Part shown: positions 17,443 through 25,484 of the stretch, piece after piece
Layout: each line of letters starts with the position of its first letter
Position numbering within the stretch: position 1 is the first letter of the stretch
Source of the DNA: Conyzicola nivalis
GTDB taxonomy: Bacteria > Actinomycetota > Actinomycetes > Actinomycetales > Microbacteriaceae
Length of the DNA: 64,000 nt
Assembly: GCF_014639655.1 (NCBI RefSeq)
Contig: NZ_BMGB01000001.1
Coordinates: 744,001-808,000 of the forward strand
Direction: 5' to 3'
Translations under genes and position numbers: made by a program
The notes under the pieces: model-generated
The model's input: only the letters and a program-made list of their open reading frames with translations
Database searches by the model: none
What the model was told of the DNA's origin: nothing

Positions 17443-18312
17443 CTACTCGGCGCGCATGAACCACGGCGGGTAGACCGCGACGCGGGTGGAGTAGTCGGAC
17501 GCTTTGACGATGGCCTTCACGGCGTCGCGGGCGCGGTCGTTGGCGACTCCGATGAGCGAGACCAGTTCGATCGGGAACTCGTCTTTGACGAGGTACTCGG
17601 CCGCCAAAATCTGCACGGAGTCTTCTTCGGCGCGCAGTTTGCGCAGCACGCGGTCGCCCGCCTCGCGGGTCGTGGCGAACCGGGTGAGGGTGTGGGCGGC
17701 GTCGCCGTCGGTCACGACGATCGCGGCGTCGCGCTCGTCGGCGTCGGCGTCGTGGGCATCGACGACGCTCTGCACCGAGCTGACCAGGATGACGTAGTCC
17801 GACGGGATGGCCTCGCGGATGGCGTCGGACAGGCGTGGATCGGCGACCCGCTCGCGCACGCTCACCCAGACGCTCGACGTGGGGCTCAAGAAGAACGGCA
17901 CGTAGCTGGCGACGCTCGCGTCGTTCTCGTCGGAGACGACGATGGTGCGGCGTGACTCGCGGGTCTCGGCCGACGAGATGTCGACGGCCGGGCGGGACTC
18001 CCACGTCTCACTCGCGTCGGCGAGGAGGCGGCCGGCGCTCAGGATGCTCGCGAGGTTGTCGACGTGCGTGACGTGGTAGATGCGCTGGTCCCCCACCTCG
18101 ACGGGCGGGTTGCGCAGCGAACCCGCGGCAGCAGGCTTGCGCGGCGACGTAAGCGAAGAGGCGCGCGGGCGGGTCACCCGGGGCTTGGAGACGACGGCCA
18201 CCGCGACATCCGGCACCGCCTTCGGGAAGCAGGCGTCACAGAGCCCATAATCGAGTCCGTGGATGCATTCCTCGCCCAAATCAAAACCTTTCGTTGTCGT
18301 GGAACAGTCCAC
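17443..18312 (-). CDS. DarT-like (DUF4433) ADP-ribosyltransferase with N-terminal zinc-binding motif
   Basis: 289 residues if translated from GTG 18312. TTG 18279 has a better ribosome binding site (AAAGG, seven bases), so the true start may be there. An N-terminal CIHGLDYGLCDAC knuckle (C16, H18, C25, C28) probably binds zinc. From residue 76 the DarT pattern appears: RIYHVTHVDNLASILSAGRL, SYVPFFLSP, VVTDGDAAHTLTRF and ILAAEYLVKDEFPIEL, in which Glu 239 matches the catalytic Glu. Known DarT enzymes attach ADP-ribose to thymidine in single-stranded DNA as toxins countered by DarG macrodomains. No macrodomain gene is adjacent, so a toxin role is uncertain. Confidence 0.75.
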   Translation of the reverse strand: MDCSTTTKGFDLGEECIHGLDYGLCDACFPKAVPDVAVAVVSKPRVTRPRASSLTSPRKPAAAGSLRNPPVEVGDQRIYHVTHVDNLASILSAGRLLADASETWESRPAVDISSAETRESRRTIVVSDENDASVASYVPFFLSPTSSVWVSVRERVADPRLSDAIREAIPSDYVILVSSVQSVVDAHDADADERDAAIVVTDGDAAHTLTRFATTREAGDRVLRKLRAEEDSVQILAAEYLVKDEFPIELVSLIGVANDRARDAVKAIVKASDYSTRVAVYPPWFMRAE

Positions 18313-18372
18313 CTGTCAACGTTACGCGGGTTTTGGTCGGAGTGCGCACCAGCGCGAACGTAAGCTGATCGG

Positions 18373-19062
18373 ATGTCTGCCCGCCGTCTCTCGCTGCGGG
18401 CCGTGCTCGTCATCGCCGTCTTCGCGGTTGCCGCCTACCTGATCAGCGCTACGGGCTCGCCTTCCGGCACCGCACCGCAGCCCACCTCGGCCGGTCCCGT
18501 CTCGGCGACAACGGCGCAGTCCCTCGCCGTCTTGGACACCCTCGAGGTGAAGGGACGCGCACCGAAGACCGGTTACGACCGTGACGACAAGTTCGGAACT
18601 GCGTGGGTCGACATGGACCAGAACGGCTGCGACACGCGCAACGACGTGCTGGCCCGTGACCTCGTCGTCACCACGATGGCCGACGCGTGTCGCGTGCTCA
18701 CCGGCACCCTCGCCGACCCGTACACCGGCACGTCGATCGCCTTCGCGCGCGGCGAGAGCACGTCGAGCCTCGTGCAGATCGACCACGTCGTGGCGCTCTC
18801 GAACGCCTGGCAGACGGGCGCGCAACAGTTGAATGCCGAACGTCGGTACGAATTCGCGAACGATCCGATCAACCTGCTCGCTGTCGACGGGGCGACGAAC
18901 AGCTCGAAGGGTGACGGCGACGCGGCGACCTGGTTGCCGCCGAACGCGTCCTTCCGGTGCGCCTACGTGTCGCGCCAGATCACCGTCAAGGCCGCGTACG
19001 ACCTCTGGGTGACGAGGGCGGAACACGACGCGATGACCAGCGTGCTCGCCGGCTGCCCGTAG
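18373..19062 (+). CDS. Secreted HNH endonuclease (DUF1524/GmrSD C-terminal-like)
   Basis: 229 residues. The N-terminal hydrophobic helix (AVLVIAVFAVAAYLISAT) is a signal peptide or anchor and is followed by a Pro/Ser/Thr-rich linker. The nuclease core has QIDHVVALSNAW (catalytic His of the HNH) and FANDPINLLAVDGATNSSKG with the Asn and Lys, then ATWLPP and a paired Cys near the end (AGCP). Two further Cys (NGCDTR, DACRV) suggest disulfides outside the cell. The family is common in actinobacteria as small exported DNases; a nutritional or competitive role is inference. The gene is divergent from the DarT-like gene. Confidence 0.88.
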   Translation: MSARRLSLRAVLVIAVFAVAAYLISATGSPSGTAPQPTSAGPVSATTAQSLAVLDTLEVKGRAPKTGYDRDDKFGTAWVDMDQNGCDTRNDVLARDLVVTTMADACRVLTGTLADPYTGTSIAFARGESTSSLVQIDHVVALSNAWQTGAQQLNAERRYEFANDPINLLAVDGATNSSKGDGDAATWLPPNASFRCAYVSRQITVKAAYDLWVTRAEHDAMTSVLAGCP

Positions 19063-19092
19063 CGTTCGACCGGTCCGCTGTGAGGGCGGGCT

Positions 19093-20313
19093 CTACTGCG
19101 GCTCGTTCTGCGACGGCGATCGGAGCTCGTTCTGCACCATCAGGGCGAGACCGCGCAACAGGGCGGCGTCGGCGTCGGAGAACCCGCGGGGCTGCGGGTC
19201 GAAGACGCTGAGGGTTCCGACGCGCACGCCGTTGGGGGCCTCGATCGGGTACCCGGCGTAGAAACGGAGGTGCGGTTCGTCGAGCACCAGCGGGTTGTCG
19301 GCGAAACGGGGGTCCTTCGTGGCGTCCTCGATCGCGAAGTGCTCGCGTCCCTGGATCGTGATGTCGCAGAGCGTGCTGAACCTCGGCATCTGCTCCTTGT
19401 CCACGCCGATGCGGGACTTGAACCAGTGGCGCTCGCGATCGATGAGGGTGATGGCCGCCGACGTGGTGCCGACCAGGTCGCGAGCGGTGCGCGTGATGCG
19501 GTCGAACCGCTCCTCCGGCTTCGAGTCGAGGATGTTCAGGGCGTCGAGCGTCGACTGCCTGGCTGCCTCGTCGACGGGGGTCGCCGGAGCGGGTTCGCCC
19601 CGCACTCCCGTGTAACGCAGGCGGGCGGAAATGGGCTCGGCGAGCAGTCCGGCCCAGGTCGAATAGGTGGCGGAACTGCGGAACCTGTCGGTCTCGCCGC
19701 CGCCGGCGGCATCGAAGGGGAGGTAGGTCACGTGCTCGAACTGGTCGCTCAGCTGGCGGCTGGCGTCGTTGAGCGTTCTGGCGTGCTTGCCGGCGAGCAG
19801 GCGGATGAACGCCGGATACCGCATCAGGGCGGGAAGCGGCGGCACCGCGACGATGAAGATCTGCACGTTCGACGACCCCGCCGTGGTGATCTGGTCGATG
19901 AGCGCCGTGAGCTCGATGCGCCAGGTCGGCACCGGGGTGAAGGTGAGGGCCTCGATCAGGCCGAGCGCCACCACCACGGCGTCATACCGGGCGACCGGCT
20001 GGGCGGAAAGCGCGGCGGGAGCGGTCTCCGAGGTCATCTCGCGGTCGACGACCACGTCGATGTCCAAGGCGCGGTCGATCATCGCCGAGATCTGTCGGCC
20101 GAGGTGGCCGGCGAGAGCGAGGTCGTGGGACAGCACGCCGAATCCGATCGAGGCGCCGCTGCCGAGCAGCAGCATCCGCATCGGGTTGGTGCCCGCAGTG
20201 TGCACGGCGTCGGAGTGTTCCGGTCTCGGGATGAGCGCGCGGGACAGGGCTGTCGACGACAACCAGAACTTCACCCCCGGCCTGGCGAGAGCGTGCACGG
20301 CGCCGCTCAACAC
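19093..20313 (-). CDS. SGNH-like domain fused to a GAF domain
   Basis: 406 residues from GTG 20313, with AAGGAG six bases upstream. Residues 1-245 are an SGNH-hydrolase-like domain; the rest is a GAF domain (NILDSKPEERFDRITRTARD then GTTSAAITLIDRERHWFKSR and FYAGYPI..NGVRVGTLSVFD). The catalytic blocks are degraded: the GDS block reads LLLGSGASIGFGV, the block III Asn is missing (ALGLIEALTF) and no Asp-x-x-His block V is seen (SSATYSTWAGLLAE). The GAF part resembles sensor GAF domains of phytochrome-like and PAS/GAF kinases. It is probably a ligand sensor rather than an esterase. The upstream gene is its paralogue. Confidence 0.75.
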   Translation of the reverse strand: MLSGAVHALARPGVKFWLSSTALSRALIPRPEHSDAVHTAGTNPMRMLLLGSGASIGFGVLSHDLALAGHLGRQISAMIDRALDIDVVVDREMTSETAPAALSAQPVARYDAVVVALGLIEALTFTPVPTWRIELTALIDQITTAGSSNVQIFIVAVPPLPALMRYPAFIRLLAGKHARTLNDASRQLSDQFEHVTYLPFDAAGGGETDRFRSSATYSTWAGLLAEPISARLRYTGVRGEPAPATPVDEAARQSTLDALNILDSKPEERFDRITRTARDLVGTTSAAITLIDRERHWFKSRIGVDKEQMPRFSTLCDITIQGREHFAIEDATKDPRFADNPLVLDEPHLRFYAGYPIEAPNGVRVGTLSVFDPQPRGFSDADAALLRGLALMVQNELRSPSQNEPQ

Positions 20314-20427
20314 TCGGACTCCTTGCCGGACCGCGAGGGCCGATCGGTGAACGCGCCAGCCGCATCCGAAATCAGTGTAGAGCGCCGTCGCGGCGACGCC
20401 GTGTTCTGCCGCGTGCCGATAGGACCC

Positions 20428-21198
20428 CTACCCGCTGCCGTCGGATTGCTCGGTGTTACGGGGACACTCGGCAGACAGGCCCCGCGCCACCGTGTCGGCG
20501 ATGAGACCCGCCCAGGCCCGATACGTTTCCGTGCTCCGGTAGCGGCCGAGGTCGGTCGATCGGCCCGGCGCGAACGGTACGAAGGTCACGTGGTCGAACC
20601 GGTCGCACACCGAACGGAGACGGTGGTTGAGCGTTCGCGCGTGACGGTCGGTGATCCACCGCACGAAGGAGGGAAAACCAGCGATCGATTCCAGCGGCGG
20701 GATGGCGACCATAAAGGCGGGCAGGTGCGGAGTGGCCGGCGAGTTCAAGAAGGCCAGCAACCTGTCGATGTCTGCTTCCCAGCGCTGCACCGAACTCAGG
20801 GCGAGTGCCTCGTTGACGCCGATGGTCAGCACGATGCCGTCGTAGGGCTCGAGGTCCGCCCCGCGCAGCGTCTCGATGGCCGAGCCCGCGGTCATCTCAC
20901 CGTCGGCGATGACCGCGACGTGCGTGGGGCGGCCGGTTGCCAGCGTCGTCTGGCGCCCGAGGTGGCCCGCGAGCGAGAGGTCGTGCGAGAGCACCCCGTA
21001 CCCGACACTCGCACCGTTGCCGACGAGCAGCACGCGGTCCGAATCGTGCTCGGCGGGCTCGCGGTTGTCGGGTGACGCGGGCCGCGGCAGCAGCGGGTCG
21101 GACATCTCCGCGGTGCGTACCCAGAGCCGCACTATCGGGCGGGCCGCGGCGCTGAGCAGCCGGTCAGCAGCGCTGATGCCGTGCGCCCGATGCCCCAT
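20428..21198 (-). CDS. SGNH-like protein, paralogue of the downstream gene
   Basis: 256 residues from ATG 21198 with GAGGGAGAG upstream. It aligns along its length with the SGNH part of the following gene (ARPIVRLWV.../ARPGVKFWL..., GYGVLSHDLSLAGHLGRQ/GFGVLSHDLALAGHLGRQ, DRHARTLN/GKHARTLN, RAWAGLIAD/STWAGLLAE), so the two arose by duplication. Block I is LLVGNGASVGYGV instead of G-D-S, but block III keeps GVNE (LTIGVNEAL). The Asp-His pair of block V is not evident. It lacks the GAF domain. The shared strand and the 114-base gap suggest one transcript. Confidence 0.75.
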   Translation of the reverse strand: MGHRAHGISAADRLLSAAARPIVRLWVRTAEMSDPLLPRPASPDNREPAEHDSDRVLLVGNGASVGYGVLSHDLSLAGHLGRQTTLATGRPTHVAVIADGEMTAGSAIETLRGADLEPYDGIVLTIGVNEALALSSVQRWEADIDRLLAFLNSPATPHLPAFMVAIPPLESIAGFPSFVRWITDRHARTLNHRLRSVCDRFDHVTFVPFAPGRSTDLGRYRSTETYRAWAGLIADTVARGLSAECPRNTEQSDGSG

Positions 21199-21299
21199 CG
21201 ACTCTCCCTCGACTCAGCCTCAGTCTAAGGAGCTGCCCGGAAACGGCGAAAGCCGACGCGCGTCGGCGCCCGGTCGGTGTGGGCGGCTAGCCTGAAGCC

Positions 21300-23399
21300 A
21301 TGTCGTCGCAGCCTCCCATCGCCCGCAAGATCCCCTCCGAACGCATTCACCACGGCGACGTCTTCGTCGACAACTACGAGTGGATGCGCGACAAGCAGAA
21401 CCCCGAGGTCGTCGCGCACCTCGAAGCGGAGAACGCGTACGCCGACGCCCAGACCGACGACCTCGCTCTTCTCCGCGAGCAGCTGTTCGAGGAGATCAAG
21501 AACCGCACGCAGGAGACCGACCTGAGCGTGCCGGTGCGCGAGGGTGGCTGGTGGTACTACACCCGCACCGTGGAGGGAAAGCAGTACGGCATCCACTGCC
21601 GCGCGCCCATCGCGGACGCCGACGACTGGACCCCTCCGGCCGTCGACCAGATCACCGGCGAGCAGGTGCTGCTCGACGACAACGTCGAGGCCGAAGGGCT
21701 CGAGTTCTACTCGCTCGGCAGTTTCGACGTCACCGGCGACGGGGCGACCCTGCTCTACGCCGTCGACACCGAGGGCGACGAGCGCTACACGTTGCGCCTG
21801 CGCGACCTCGCGACCGGCGACAATCTCGCCGACGAGATCGAGGGCACCGCGGGCGGCGCGGTCTTCGACGCCACCGGCCGCTATGTCTTCTACACGACCG
21901 TCGACGACGCCTGGCGGCCCGACACCGTCTGGCGCCACGAGATCGGCACCGCGGCCGACTCCGACGTCTCGGTCTTCCACGAACCCGACGAGCGCTATTG
22001 GGTGGGCGTGGGGCTGACCCGCAGTCGCCGCTACCTCGAGATCGAGCTCGGCTCGAAGATCACCAGCGAGGCCCTCCTGCTCGATGCCGCAGACCCGACG
22101 GGCGAGTTCGCCGTTGTCTGGCCGCGTCGAGAGGGAATCGAATACTCGATCGAGCACGCCGTCATCGACGGTGACGACCGGCTGCTGATCGTGCACAACC
22201 ACGGTGCGGTCGATTTCCAGGTCACGGATGTCTCGGCCACCGATCCCCAGGGTCCGGCCCGCACGCTGGTGCCCCACCGCGCGGGCACGCGGATCGAGAG
22301 CATCGACGCCTTCGCGGGGCACCTGGTTCTCGAATACCGCCTCGAAGCGTTGCCGCGGGTGGCCGTGTTGCGGCTCGACCGGCCCGACGAGGGGTTCGCC
22401 GAGATCCCCTTCTCCGAAGAACTCTTCACGGTCGCGGCGGGCGGCAACCCCGACTGGGACCAGCCGGTCGTGCGTCTGCACTACGGCAGCTTCGTCACCC
22501 CCGCGACGGTCAACGACTACGACGTGTCATCCGGCGAACTGCGCCTGCTCAAGCAGCAGGCCGTTCTCGGCGGCCACGACCCCGCGCTCTACGTGCAGCG
22601 TCGCGATTGGGCCACCGCCTCCGACGGCACGCGCATCCCGATCTCCCTGGTCTACCGCGGCGATCTCGTCACGGGCGACGAGCCTGCTCCCCTGCACCTG
22701 TACGGCTACGGCTCCTACGAGCACAGCATCGACGCGGGCTTCGCGATCTCGCGGCTCAGCCTGCTCGACCGCGGCGTGATCTTCGCGGTCGCCCACGTGC
22801 GGGGCGGGGGCGAGCTGGGTCGGGACTGGTACGAGAACGGCAAGACCCTCACCAAGCGCAACACCTTCACCGACTTTGTCGCCGTGGCGCAGCACCTCAC
22901 CGATACCGGCATCACCAGCGCGGACCGGCTGGTCGCGGAGGGCGGAAGCGCGGGCGGCCTGCTGATGGGCGCCGTCGCCAACCTCGCCCCCGACGCCTTC
23001 GCGGGCATCCTCGCCGTCGTGCCGTTCGTCGACCCGCTCACGAGCATCCTCGACCCGTCGCTTCCCCTCTCGGTGATCGAGTGGGACGAGTGGGGCGACC
23101 CGCTGCACGATGCCGACGTCTACCGACTGATGAAGTCGTACTCCCCCTACGAGAACGTGCGCGAGATGCGCTATCCCCGCATTCTGGCCGTCACGAGCAT
23201 CAACGACACCCGCGTGCTCTACGTCGAGCCGGCCAAGTGGGTCGCACGGCTACGCGAGGTCGGTGCATCCGTCATTCTGAAGACCGAGATGAGCGCCGGC
23301 CACGGCGGGGTGAGCGGCCGATACGAGTCGTGGCGCAAACGCGCCTTCGAGCTCGCCTGGGTGCTCGACGTGCTCGGCCTGCACAACACGCGTCCCTAG
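21300..23399 (+). CDS. Oligopeptidase B-type prolyl oligopeptidase (S9)
   Basis: 699 residues. An N-terminal seven-bladed propeller (RKIPSERIHHGDVFVDNYEWM and on) gates a C-terminal alpha/beta-hydrolase domain. The nucleophile is in EGGSAGGLLMG, the charge-relay His in SAGHGGVSGRYESW and the Asp in the segment around SINDTRVLYVEPAKW. No signal peptide, so it is cytoplasmic. Length and motifs match oligopeptidase B, which cleaves peptides after Arg/Lys; the S1 acidic residues that decide this were not checked. Its stop overlaps that of the MarR gene in a shared CTAG. Confidence 0.93.
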   Translation: MSSQPPIARKIPSERIHHGDVFVDNYEWMRDKQNPEVVAHLEAENAYADAQTDDLALLREQLFEEIKNRTQETDLSVPVREGGWWYYTRTVEGKQYGIHCRAPIADADDWTPPAVDQITGEQVLLDDNVEAEGLEFYSLGSFDVTGDGATLLYAVDTEGDERYTLRLRDLATGDNLADEIEGTAGGAVFDATGRYVFYTTVDDAWRPDTVWRHEIGTAADSDVSVFHEPDERYWVGVGLTRSRRYLEIELGSKITSEALLLDAADPTGEFAVVWPRREGIEYSIEHAVIDGDDRLLIVHNHGAVDFQVTDVSATDPQGPARTLVPHRAGTRIESIDAFAGHLVLEYRLEALPRVAVLRLDRPDEGFAEIPFSEELFTVAAGGNPDWDQPVVRLHYGSFVTPATVNDYDVSSGELRLLKQQAVLGGHDPALYVQRRDWATASDGTRIPISLVYRGDLVTGDEPAPLHLYGYGSYEHSIDAGFAISRLSLLDRGVIFAVAHVRGGGELGRDWYENGKTLTKRNTFTDFVAVAQHLTDTGITSADRLVAEGGSAGGLLMGAVANLAPDAFAGILAVVPFVDPLTSILDPSLPLSVIEWDEWGDPLHDADVYRLMKSYSPYENVREMRYPRILAVTSINDTRVLYVEPAKWVARLREVGASVILKTEMSAGHGGVSGRYESWRKRAFELAWVLDVLGLHNTRP

Positions 23400-23902
23400 T
23401 CCGCGGGCGTGGCGCGGGGCGACTCGCCGTTCGCGGTGAAGCGGTTCTGCGGATCGATGGTGTGCAGCACCCGCCCCATGATGCGGTCGAGATCGGCGAC
23501 GTCCGCGTCGGTGAGCGGCTCGATCACGTTCTGACGCACGGTCCGCACGTGCCCGGGCGCCGTCGCCACGACCTTCTGCCAGCCCGCCTCGGTGAGCGTC
23601 GCGTTGGTCGCGCGACGATCCTCGGGGCACGGGTTGCGGTCGACATAGCCCCGTTTCTCCAGACGGGACACCACGTGCGACAGGCGCGGCAGTGTCGAGT
23701 TGGTCGCGGAGGCCAGAGAGGTCATGCGCAGCGTACGCTCCGGCGACTCGGAGAGCATCGCCATGGTGAAGTACTCGAAGTGGGTCACGTCGGAATCGTG
23801 CTGAAGTTGCGAATCCAGGATGCCAGGGAGCACCTCGACGACGGCGACGAACTTCTTCCACGCGGTGAGCTGTTCGGGGGTGAGCCACCGGGTGTCGTCC
23901 AT
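23396..23902 (-). CDS. MarR family transcriptional regulator
   Basis: 168 residues from ATG 23902. Winged-helix repressor with recognition region SLASATNSTLPRLSHVVSRLE, wing GYVDRNPCPEDRRATNATLT and the terminal helices used for dimerisation. MarR proteins release DNA when they bind phenolic or other ligands or are oxidised. An exact inverted repeat just upstream of its start is the likely autoregulatory operator. No transporter or enzyme gene is divergent next to it, so the regulon is unclear. Confidence 0.93.
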   Translation of the reverse strand: MDDTRWLTPEQLTAWKKFVAVVEVLPGILDSQLQHDSDVTHFEYFTMAMLSESPERTLRMTSLASATNSTLPRLSHVVSRLEKRGYVDRNPCPEDRRATNATLTEAGWQKVVATAPGHVRTVRQNVIEPLTDADVADLDRIMGRVLHTIDPQNRFTANGESPRATPAD

Positions 23903-23918
23903 TCCCGAAGTTTAGTGT

Positions 23919-23940
23919 CTTAGTTGATCCGACAACTAAG
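23919..23940. promoter_or_regulatory. MarR-type operator
   Basis: CTTAGTTG (23919-23926) and CAACTAAG (23933-23940) form a perfect inverted repeat with a six-base spacer, 17 bases upstream of the MarR start codon. The TTAG-TTG half-site and spacing fit a MarR dimer. The position would block the marR promoter, indicating negative autoregulation; it may also serve the gene downstream on the plus strand. Confidence 0.75.
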
Positions 23941-24143
23941 CGGGAGAGCGGGCTTGACAGCCTTTTTCGGCCCCGTCATGGCAAGCGCTTCCCACCCCGA
24001 AAATAGCGGGACTTTTTCACCTACGACGCGCTGTTACGCTGCTGTTCCTCTATCGAACCCACCGCGTTACAGTGGTCGTCGGGGGATCGATATCGGCGCG
24101 GTGCTGGTGGAGTCACTCCATCGACGAAGCCGGAGGCAACAAC

Positions 24144-24368
24144 GTGCGACTCCCACAGCAGATCCTTCTGGAGATCTGCCCGCGGTGCGAGACCGGATAC
24201 CCGCTTGAAATCGTCTACGGGTTCGCGAGCGCGGAGATGTTCGACTCCGCCCTCGCCGGACACATAGCCCTCGGAGGCTGCACCTTCGACGACGACAGCC
24301 CCGCCTACCGTTGCCGACGGGCCGACTGCGAGACAGAGTGGGGCCGCTGGGGCGACTTCCCCGACTAG
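24144..24368 (+). CDS. Small Cys-rich (zinc-ribbon-like) hypothetical protein
   Basis: 74 residues from GTG 24144, preceded by GGAGG at eight bases. An in-frame GTG at 24072 has no ribosome binding site. The protein starts RLPQQILLEICPRCETGYPL and has further Cys in GGCTFDDD and YRCRRADCETEWGRWGDF. The CPRC and CRRADC pairs could coordinate one zinc ion. I do not recognise the family. It shares its CTAG stop with the convergent unknown gene. Confidence 0.65.
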   Translation: MRLPQQILLEICPRCETGYPLEIVYGFASAEMFDSALAGHIALGGCTFDDDSPAYRCRRADCETEWGRWGDFPD

Positions 24369-24709
24369 GAGTCGATCTTCTCGAGCAGGCCCTTCGCCGC
24401 CGAGACAATCGATCCGTGGTCGTTCTGCGCCGCGCGCGATTCGACGGCGATCACCGCACAGCGGTGGATCGTGCCGAAGTCCCCGAAGGGAAAGCTGTAG
24501 CGCCCCTTCGTCTCGTCTGACGCGGACCTGTCGATCCCGAGGTGCCACTTCGCATACTCGGCGTAGCCGTGCTCGTCGATGAAGTCGTTCTCGTCTTCGG
24601 CCTTCGGCGAGTGCCCGCTCCATTCGTCGCGATCGTCGTGGGTCGCCTTCCCCTGGGCAATCAGCTTCTCGGCATGGGCGAGGGCGTCTGTGTTCAGGGT
24701 GATCGTCAT
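24365..24709 (-). CDS. Hypothetical protein (114 aa)
   Basis: Starts MTITLNTDALAHAEKLIAQG at ATG 24709. Soluble, acidic, with a conserved-looking core GYAEYAKWHLGIDRSASDET followed by KGRYSFPFGDFGTIHRCAVIA and a final helix (AAKGLLEKID). The KGRYxFPFGD segment recalls a short domain seen in actinobacterial and phage-linked small proteins, but I cannot name it and do not claim a phage origin. No operon partner: it converges on the Cys-rich gene and is divergent from DedA. Confidence 0.65.
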   Translation of the reverse strand: MTITLNTDALAHAEKLIAQGKATHDDRDEWSGHSPKAEDENDFIDEHGYAEYAKWHLGIDRSASDETKGRYSFPFGDFGTIHRCAVIAVESRAAQNDHGSIVSAAKGLLEKIDS

Positions 24710-24797
24710 GACCCCACTGTCGCAGGGCGGTGCAACCGTCGCACGGCCTTGACGGGGCCGACCCCGAGCGTTTACCTCGCGGCGGTACAGATGGCGC

Positions 24798-25409
24798 ATG
24801 GAACAAATCACGGATGCCACGTTGCTGCTTGCCGCATCGCCGTGGGTCTACGTCGTCGTGTTTCTGCTCACGGTTCTCGACGCCTTCTTTATAGTCGTCC
24901 CGAGCGAGACGGTCGTCGTCGCGCTCGGCGCTCTCGCCCTGTCGACGGGGTCGCCCGACCTGACGATCCTGATCCCCGTCGCCGCTGTCGCCGCAACGAT
25001 CGGCGACAGCCTGACTTTCTGGCTCGGTCGGGTCGTGGGGCTAGTGCGCTTCGCCTGGATGCGTCGCCCCCGCGTCGCGCGCGTGCTCGGCTGGGCGGCC
25101 CGCTCGCTTGATGACCGGGCGGCGGCGGTGCTGCTCACTGCCCGGTTCGTTCCCTTCGGACGAATCGCCGTGAATCTCACGGCGGGCGCCAGCGGGTTCC
25201 GCTACTCGCGCTTCCTGGCTCTCACCGCCGTCGCGGGAGTCTGCTGGGCCTCGTACAACGCGCTCGTCGGTGCGCTGTTCGGCGCCTGGTTCGAGGGAAA
25301 CCCCCTCCTCGCGGTGGCGATGTCGGTCGCCGTGGCGCTCGTGCTCGGAGTTCTCGTCGACAGGGCGGGCGCGCGGCTTAGCACGGCTTGGAATTCGCGG
25401 CGTAACTAG
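24798..25409 (+). CDS. DedA family membrane protein
   Basis: 203 residues with about five hydrophobic helices. DedA hallmarks are present: an acidic residue in the first re-entrant region (LLTVLDAFFIVVPSETVVVAL), GDSLTFWLGR and the basic F-x-R-F-x-P motif TARFVPFGRIAVNLTAG. DedA proteins are inner-membrane proteins tied to undecaprenyl-phosphate or phospholipid flipping and membrane potential. A possible polytopic lipid recycler; the substrate is not shown. Upstream is a divergent unknown gene. Confidence 0.9.
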   Translation: MEQITDATLLLAASPWVYVVVFLLTVLDAFFIVVPSETVVVALGALALSTGSPDLTILIPVAAVAATIGDSLTFWLGRVVGLVRFAWMRRPRVARVLGWAARSLDDRAAAVLLTARFVPFGRIAVNLTAGASGFRYSRFLALTAVAGVCWASYNALVGALFGAWFEGNPLLAVAMSVAVALVLGVLVDRAGARLSTAWNSRRN

Positions 25410-25484
25410 CGTTAGGCCTCGCCTTCCGGTCGCGCAGCGGGTAGACAGGTGACCGTAGGCAAACCCGGAGGTCTGATTCAGAGT

